64,000 bases of DNA from Pagrus major (Eukaryota; Chordata; Actinopteri; Spariformes; Sparidae). Below, one piece after another: positions 56,526 to 64,000 of this stretch. Each line of letters opens with the position of its first letter. The stretch's first letter is position 1. The translations under genes and the position numbers were made by a program. The stretch spans positions 24,417,806 through 24,481,805 of the forward strand of contig NC_133215.1 of the NCBI RefSeq assembly GCF_040436345.1, read 5' to 3'. The notes under the pieces are model-generated. The model made no database searches and had not been told where the DNA came from. It saw only the letters and a program-made list of their open reading frames with translations.

Positions 56526-57867
56526 AAGCCTTGAGGGGATCAGTGTCTGTTATCTGGGCATGTCAGTAATCAACAGACACGAGCTAAGGCAACATTACTG
56601 CAATGGTTGACTGACTAAGGGCATAACTAAACTCAAGCAGCACCTCGAAACAACAGTTGTTATAGATTTGACAAGTACAAGAACAAAACCGCAGCAGTGG
56701 AACTGAAGTCTTTTCTGACCTTTAGACCTGGATACGGCGGCGACACTCAGCCTTGCTTCCAATTTTGCCCAGTGGCCACTTGCAGTATTGCAGTGAAAAA
56801 ATTCCCTTTCCCCATAGAACACCATTATAAAAGAGGCGTCTGTAAAACTGTTGACAGGAGACCTCCAACTGCAAACAAGGTCAATCATGACTCTTTCTGT
56901 TATGAGTTTTTGACTCATGGAGGTTTTATATTTTTAAAACTGAGAAAAACGGATTTAAAAATCTGTGACATCATCACCAAAGTCTGCTGGCATAATGGGA
57001 ACTCATGGGCAGGGCCAGTGGGAGAAACACTACTGCACATATTCAGTGGGCCTCATAACCAGGAAGTAAAAGTGCACCAGACGAGCAATTCTTATTGGAA
57101 TGAATAGGCGCCATCTTTAGGTCTAGTATCTAGCTCTATTATAAATCATAGGTGATTAAAGTATACCTGGATTTGGGCTCCGAACTCTGCCGACTTTGTA
57201 ATTGTTAGGTTTATTGCTTTATTGCAAGATTTGCTGCTTTTCTCACTTGTATTTTGAATGTAGCTTTGGTTTCTCGACTACTCGTCAGACAAAACTGACA
57301 AAAAGAAGATGTGAGTTTTGGTTCTGGGAAATTGTAGAATTAAATCACTCAATGTGGCCCCGACAACATATTTGGTTACACGTCACAAGTGATATCCTAT
57401 CAGCACTGAATAATCTGAATCTGCAAAGTAACTGTTAACTTAATTTGTAAATAGTGGAGAGTTAGCATAAAGGAGCAGAAAACGGAAAAACAGAAGTGAA
57501 GTACCTCAAAATTTTACTTTTTGTAGTTGTAGGTAATTGTAAGACGTTATATTCCATCACTGATACATTTACATTTACATTTAGGGCCTTTAGCAGACGC
57601 TTTTGTCCAAAGCGACTTACAATAAGTATATTTGTCACAAGAAAGAAACCACAGCATATCACTGTCGATAAAGTAAGAATGAAGTCACGAGTCATGCGAT
57701 GCAGGGTCGAGTTGAAGTCTGAACAAGTGAGTCTTGAGTCTTGCGGAATATGGCGAGTGACTCTGCTGTCCTGTTATTGGTCGGGAGTTTGTTCCACTAC
57801 TGAGGCGCCAGAACAGAGAAGAGTCGTGACTTTGCTGAGCGACCTTTGTTTGCTCTCAGTGATGGCA

Positions 57868-58061
57868 GTACCAGCCGGCCAGCTGATGTAGTTGAGGGAA
57901 GTGCTTATGCTGGGGCGTGTGGTCTGACTAGTGTTTGGAGGTAGATGGGTGCAGTTCCGTTGATGTACCAGCCGGCCAGCTGATGTAGTTGAGGGAAGTG
58001 CTTATGCTGGGGCTTGTGGTCTGACTAGTGTTTGGAGGTAGATGGGTGCAGTACCATCTTC
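57868..58061. repeat. 97-bp tandem duplication in LINE of unit D
   Basis: GTACCAGCCGGCCAGCTGAT begins at 57868 and again at 57965. The two copies differ by about one base. Units A and B have a single copy. Confidence 0.85.
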
Positions 58062-58163
58062 TCTGATCCGGGCTGCAACAGGAAGCCAGTGGAGGTCACG
58101 GAGGAGGTGGGACACATGGGAGAATTTGGGTAAATTGAAAAGAAGGTACTCTGCAACGGTTTA

Positions 58164-58657
58164 CGCTAAGATTCCACTGGATGCATGTCCGCTGCGTTAC
58201 GGCTCCAGTACGGTCTTGCTCCGTCGTCCGGCAACCGCCGAACAGCTGGAGTTACAAGACCGAGGAGTTCCCGCGATAATAATCACCCGTGGCTGCAGTT
58301 ATAGGTATGTGTTATAAACACAACAACACAAAGTGTTCCCGACCGAAGGATAAGAAGAAGAGCTTGTATTTGTCTCTTTTTTGAGGTTTTATTTTGAAAA
58401 TTAACCGGATGTCATGTTGTTGTTTCGTGTCTGACTTCCTGTCTGCTCTGTGCTGAATTCGGCTGAATTGCTGCGTCGTGCTCCGGCATCTGCCACATAT
58501 AGAAGTCCTGCATATCTGCTCCAGAGGACTGCGGACTGCCGGAGCTGGGATGCAGCAGACACGCAGCGGTAACACATAGACTAGAGTGAAACTGATCAGC
58601 TCTGCTGCCGTGGCAGAGCCGTGACGCAGCGGACACGTATCTGGTGGAATCGAGGGG
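58164..58657. mobile_element. Non-autonomous element with TTA target duplication, unit D
   Basis: Same element and LINE position as 29357-29904, flanked by TTA at 58161-58163 and 58658-58660. About 54 bases shorter through internal losses. Confidence 0.65.
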
Positions 58658-61270
58658 TTAGTCGCAGAGGCTGGGAGTCCAGCCAAGAGCAAGTTGCAGT
58701 AGTCCAGGCGGGAGATGACCAGCGCTTGGTACAGGAGTAGTGTTGCGTCCTTTGTGAGGAAAGACTGGATCCTGTGGATGTTGTAGAGGGCAAATCTGCA
58801 GGATTGTGCCACAGCAGTGATGTTTGGGGTGCAGGACAGTCTGTCACTGAGGATTACGCCCAGGTTCCTCGCAGTCGATAAAGGCGATACTGTGACGTCC
58901 TCGACAGTGACTGACAGGTCCATGCGAGGGCAGTTTTTCCCCGGGATGAAGAGGAGTTCAGTTTTATTAAGATTGAGCTTGAGGTGGTGCGCAGTTGTCC
59001 AAGTGGAGATGTCTGCCAGACATTCCGAGATGCATGTTGCAACGTTGGTGAGGATGGAGGGAAAGAGAGGAACAATTGGGTGTCGCCTGTATAACAGTGG
59101 TAAGAGAATACATGTGATGTGATTGCAGAGCAAATAGAAGTGGTCCTAGTACTGAGCCTTGAGGGACACCAGTTTCCAGAAAGCAGGGTTTGGACAAGGA
59201 GTCATTCCATATGACCTGAAGGGTGCGATTTGTCAGGTATGATGTGAACCAAGTTAGAGCAGAGTCAGCAATGCCAAGTTCAGCCAGAGTGGAGAGGAGG
59301 ATTTGGTGGCTGACTGTGTCAAACGCAGAAGATAGGTCGAGGAGAATGAGGACGGATGAGTGGGACGAGGCTCTGGCGGCACAGAGGGACTCAGTCGATG
59401 TGAGGAGGGCCGTCTCAGTGGAATGGGCAGTCCTGAAGCCTGACTGATTGGGGTCAAGGAAGTTGTTTTGTGAAAGGTAGGAGGACAGTTGGTTGTAGAC
59501 GCACGTTCTAGGGTTTTAGAGAGGAATGAAAGAAGAGATACAGATCTGTAGTTTCGGATGTCAGCTGAGTCTAGGGTGGGTTTCTTTAGGAGTGGCTTTA
59601 CTGAAGCAGTCTTGAAAGGAGCTGGAATAAGGCCTGAAGCGAGGGAGGAGTTGATCAGGGTAGTGAGGAATGGCAAGATGTCATGAGAGATGTCTTGGAG
59701 AAGGGAGGAGGGAATCGGGTCAAGGGCACAGGTGGTGGCAGAGACGTAGATGTAACTAGTGTGTGAACATCTTCAGAGGAGAGAGGGCTGAAGCAGGTAA
59801 AGCCATCAGAGGTGAGGGTTTGGGGAGGTGCTTTCTGGATGGGCATAGGAGTAAATGAGGATCTGATGTCTTTTACTTTCTTGCAAAGTCATCAACAGTG
59901 AGGGAGGAAGGAGGGGGATGGGTAGGAGGGGTGAGAAGGGAAGAGAACATGGATGATAGTTTCCTGGGGTTGAAGGCAGAGGAGTTGATCTTTGACAGGT
60001 AGAGGGCAGATTTAGCTGCTGACACAGTTGAGGTGAAGTCAGAGAGGAGGTTGTGGTAGTGAGCAAGGTCATCAGGATGACGTGATTTTTTCATTTTCTC
60101 TCTTCGGCTCGTAGCGTCGATCTATTGGTTCGCAGAGATTCAGACAGCTGGGGGGGGGGGTGATCGTGCTGGTCGGGAGGTGAGGGGACAGAGAGCGTCT
60201 AAAGAGGAAGGGAAGGAGGATAACAAAGTGGAGAGGCTTTCTTGGTGGACATTAGAGAGAAGTGTTCTGTTGATAGTAGTGAGGAAAGAACAGTTGAGGA
60301 GAGAGTGGAGGGAGAGAGGGATTTCAGGTTGCGGTGGTTGGTGACCGTGTGAGGTGTAGGGGCGAGGGAGGTGGTTGACTTCAAGGGGACAGAGAAAGAT
60401 ACAAAGTGGTGGTTGGACACAGTGAGAGGGGTAACAGAGAGTGCCGAGGTACTACAGGACCTTGTGAAGACAAGGTCAAGTTGGTTCCCGGCCCGGTGGG
60501 GAGAGGGGGAGAGTGTGTGGTCAAATGCGAAGAAGAAGTCAATGAATTCAGATGAGTGTAGCTTCTCAGGGTGGATGTTGAAGTCACCCAGGACAACGCG
60601 TGGTGTGCCATCGTCAGGGGAGCAGCTTAGGAGGACGTCCATCTCATCAAAGAAGTCACGGAGAGGACCGGGAGGGCAGTAGATCACCACAATGTTGAGC
60701 TTGAAAGAAGGGTGACAGAGACAGCGTGGAATTCAAGTGCAGATCTGGGTAGCTGGTCCAGGGAAGGACCCCGTAGGACCACATGGGTGTGATGAGGAGT
60801 CCAGTTCCCCTTTTGCGACCTGTTAGTCTGGAGGAGTGTGAGAATGAGTAGGCAGTTGAGAGGGCAGCTGGAGTGGCAGTGTTTTCTGGGGTGATCCAGG
60901 TCTCCGTAAGGGCCAGGAAGTGGAGAGTCTGCAGGGAGGCATAGGCTGAGAGACTCCCTAAGTCTTTGTTCGACAGTCTTCGTACGGCTCGCCTGACGCT
61001 GCATCTGAAGCTGGAGTGACTAGCCCATATGTGCTAAATTTACCTCATGCAGGGTTAACTCTGCCCTGCAATCAAGCCTATTCATCACAACTAAGTTGGC
61101 CGAAAACTGGCTAAGAACCACTCAGCATCAGCAGTTTCACAAGAATTCACACAAAAGGTATCTAGACAAGATTAAATATGACAACTAACCCTCCTCACAG
61201 AATGCCTAAACACTGGATCTACAATTACTTTCTGACTTACCAGCAGCAGTTTCACAGTTTCTTTCCCTTA

Positions 61271-62224
61271 AGGTGCGTTCACAGTGGAACTTTTATTTTT
61301 GTCGCTGGCGACAAGTTTACATATTAAGTCAACGCAAACGAGCGACTGAGCGATTAATCGCTCAGGTGAAAAATCGCTGGGGCTCTGAGCGACAGCGACA
61401 GAGCGACGGAGCGAAAAATCGCTCAATCGCTCTGTCGCTCGAGATGAGAAATCCCAAGTCTCTGGCCGTCAGTCGCTTGTCGCTCAGCGTTGATTGGCTG
61501 CCGTAATCTATGTGTAACTATGACAACTACTGAAACCATGGAAACGTAATGTAACTACACTGGTCCGGAAGAGCAAAGCCGGCTTTACTTTGACTTCTGG
61601 ATAAAGACTATTTTCTGGATACAGAGATATGACAGTGGACGTGGACAGGCTTATTGTCCTTGTGTCTTCCCACAGAATCCTGTGGGACCACACAATCAAT
61701 GATTACAAAAAAACGCACACACAGCCACTCACCGGAGACAAATGGCCAGGCGCTCCTCAGCTGGGATGGAGCGCCTGTAGTTGGTGTCCAACCAGGCAAT
61801 CCTGCCTCCGATTCTCACCAACAGCTCGTCAAACTGGGCCGTTGTCAGCAGCGTATACCGTTGAAAACGGTTGGCGTCCAGACGCAGCTCCTGGAATAGC
61901 CGGTGGTATTCACAGAGATCAGTGCACATCTTGAGTATGTTGTGGACCCAAAACCGACAACGCTTGGTTGTACAGCGCTTGTGGGACTTCCACAACAGGT
62001 AAACGGCGGCAACAGGTACAATGTCAGCCATGCTGGACCAATACAAACAGGAAGAAATGAGCACCTCCGAGCGACGTGAAATTCACTGGAATCGCTTGAA
62101 TGACGTTATCAGAGCGATCTGTTGAATTGTGCCGACGAGCGACTGCAGCTGAGCGACAGAGCGATTTTTTTGGAGCGACACGAGCGACAGCGACAAAAAT
62201 AAAAGGTCCGGTGTGAACGCACCT
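61271..62224 (-). mobile_element. PIF/Harbinger element, internally deleted
   Basis: Inverted ends AGGTGCGTTCACAGTGGAAC and, reversed, AGGTGCGTTCACACCGGACC, flanked by TTA (61268-61270 and 62225-62227). Unit A has the empty site CCCTTAGACAAAA at about 32449. Length 954. Subterminal regions are packed with GAGCGAC/GTCGCTC motifs, possibly transposase binding sites. Confidence 0.92.
61731..62031 (-). pseudogene. Harbinger transposase, first exon only
   Basis: From ATG at 62031: MADIVPVAAVYLLW, then RFWVHNILKM, FQELRLDANRFQRY, TLLTTAQFDELLVRIGGRIA and DTNYRRSIPAEERLAICLR, as in HARBI1/ALP1-like nuclease N-termini. A good donor CTCCG|GTGAGT follows at the point where relatives have an intron, but the DDE exon is absent. 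The element is therefore non-autonomous. Confidence 0.85.
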
Positions 62225-62495
62225 TTAGACAAAGTGTAACTTTGCTAATTCTAAATTTTGACACTAACATTTTTACTTTTACTGCAAATGGCTATCAGTT
62301 CCAAATATGTTAAATATGTTATTGGTCTCCTTGATTTTTAATAATCAGTATCACATTGGTTGATCCCTCATTATGACATTTTAAAGACAAAAAAAAGAAT
62401 CGATAGAACCAAAAAGACAACTGACAATGAAAATAATTGTTAATTGAAGCCCTGGATTTGCCTCTTATTCACACATGCTCACACACAGATGGTAA

Positions 62496-62690
62496 CAGAT
62501 CAGCTACACAAGACACTGGTCGAAGCATCAGTTGCGATTCACTGTTCGCCGTTTTGTGGACAGGACCGAACTGTCCACCCTGCGATTAATGGATGACACA
62601 TTCTGCCTCCCAAGCCAGAGCTGGGATGAGCTTTTACTCATCCAGGACCTCTTGGACCAGCTCTGCTTGCTCGTTTTAAATTGGGTTTGA
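62496..62690 (+). other. Unidentified open segment, unit D
   Basis: 64 codons open to TGA, the same frame as 32723-32920 of unit A. Differences include LMDDTFCLPS for LIDDTFYLPS, and the stop falls at NWV rather than NWVC. No ATG at the start and no recognised family. Confidence 0.3.
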
Positions 62691-63632
62691 CAAAGTGCTA
62701 AAAGCAGATATGGTCACAGTCCAAATTTCTCTTCAATCCCCAAGGTTTATAACAATCCCACCTAACTTTCCATCAGTCCTGAAGTGCCTGAGACTGCTGC
62801 TTCGGTTAGGATGTGGAGTTCAGAGTACCATCCCATCATCCCTGTGTGTTTGCCTCTGCAGCTGTATGTGTAGGCCTTTTTCACAGAGTACATGTTGTCA
62901 CAGTAGGAACAGCACAAATAGGAACGATCAGATTAATGATTTCTGATTTCTGTGTAGCTGCTTCAGTTTCAGGCCTGGTATTGTTCATGCCGGATCACTC
63001 TTACTGGGACACTTAAGTACATTAGTACCATCGTTAATGTTGTTAGTAACATACCTGTATGTGCATTCCCTACTGTGACAAGCCAAAATGTCTGCTGTGA
63101 ACAGGGCTGATTAAGCTGATTTAGCAAACCTACCAAAATACCAAAATACTTAAGAACTTCTGTAAGGTCCACAATGGTTTAAATACATCTGTTTATATCT
63201 TCACTGTAATGCTGAATGATATACAGAACGGCTCTTTCTGATATGCATCCTCTCTAAAACAGTTCCACGCACAGTTGGATTTACTTCCCTCTTCTCTATC
63301 TGCTGTATCGTTGTAAGTTTTTCTTCTCGCTCGCCTGTGGTAACTTACTTTTCCCAAAGAGTACATCCATGTTTTCTGCCCCAGCTACATGTGGGACAAG
63401 GGGATATGGTTGCATCATGTGTTGATGTTAAAGTGTGCTTATTAACACCTTTGAGTGGAATTCAGTTGTGGGTTAATGTGTCAAACATTATTACAAGTGT
63501 CCCTCTGGTGCACAACACAGGTATCAGCAATAGGGTCTGTTTTTTTATGTTGAAACTAATGTATCCTCTGAGGTACTGACATGTTTGATGAGTTCCTGTG
63601 TGTGTCAGTCTGAAATAATATCTAAACAAAAC

Positions 63633-64000
63633 TTAAAGGGGCAATTTGTGTGATATAGCCAAATGTTTCAGTTTAAAACACTTAAAGAATTAATGAAAAT
63701 TATGAACTGAATGTGAAGAAACAAAAGTGTTGATGTCAAAGACATTGATGTTGTAGAGATGTCTACTGAAGTTAGCGTGCCAGTGGACTATCCCCGGCCT
63801 GCCCTGTCTCCTAATACTCTCTGTACCAGCAGGAGGTGATAGTCCGACGGCCCCCGTAGTTTCAGCAGGGAGATGTAAAAGCTGCGAGTTCGTTGCTAAT
63901 AGCCTAAAAAGTAAAAAAAAAAATAAACTCACAAAATGTCGAGAAAGGAAATATTTTACACATTTGTTCTTTAAACTGCTCAGCAGTGTATTTACTAATA
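63633..64000. mobile_element. TTAA-flanked MITE, unit D, cut by window end
   Basis: Left end TTAAAGGGGCAATTTGTGTG and following sequence match 33845 onward; the right end lies outside the window. Confidence 0.5.

Larger units (their letters stand above)
57563..61015 (-). mobile_element. L2/Maui-like LINE, unit D (defective)
   Basis: Same insertion as in A and B. Better preserved in the RT palm and thumb: ADISTWTTAHHLKLNLNKTE, LLFIPGKNCPRMDLSVTVED, TARNLGVILSDRLSCTPNIT. The endonuclease (60199-60690) keeps VLGDFNIHPEKL and NQLDLVFTRS. It carries a 97-bp tandem duplication at 57868-58061 and the TTA element at 58164. The 5' part corresponding to 31965-32140 of unit A is missing. Confidence 0.85.
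52374..64000. repeat. Segmental duplication unit D (continues past window)
   Basis: Fourth unit, with orphan NSMCE1 exons 6-8, TAAR copy D, LINE with the TTA element, a Harbinger insertion and the second TTAA MITE running off the right edge. No end of the array is seen. Confidence 0.85.

Overview
The window looks like a spiny-rayed (percomorph) teleost genome. It has vertebrate spliced genes, a fish-type intronless trace amine-associated receptor (TAAR) family, fish L2-like LINEs, and hAT, Harbinger and Tc1 DNA transposons. Coordinates and homologies below were read by eye; no search was run.

Layout. (1) 1-9184: a cluster of U3 (SNORD3) box C/D snoRNA genes. Eight full-length copies lie on the + strand in near-identical direct repeats. 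They are followed by an inverted block with one full-length minus-strand copy and broken copies, then a ninth full-length + copy. Each full copy has its own snRNA-type promoter: an inverted CCAAT box, and a PSE-like element exactly 60 to 44 bases upstream. (2) 10150-16885: VPS37A (ESCRT-I), 11 coding exons on +, promoter and poly(A) signals visible. (3) 17616-18090: a MITE-like element between genes. (4) 18250-24693: NSMCE1 (SMC5/6 complex RING-like subunit), 7 coding exons on +. (5) 23239-64000: four tandem copies (units A-D) of a segment carrying the 3' end of NSMCE1 (exons 6-8 in A, B and D; only exon 8 in C) plus one minus-strand TAAR gene per unit. The units also carry an L2-like LINE, several MITEs and unit-specific insertions: a 3.65-kb hAT and a probable solo LTR in B, and a Harbinger element in D.

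Most notable: the U3 cluster explains the repeats at the left end, whose small ORFs are shadows. The TAARs lack the usual TM3 aspartate (3.32) but keep one in TM5 (5.42), and their differences cluster in TM2-TM3. The segmental duplication begins next to a perfect 38-bp inverted repeat. Orphan NSMCE1 3' exons keep intact splice sites and reading frame in two downstream units. No CRISPR, tRNA or rRNA gene was seen.
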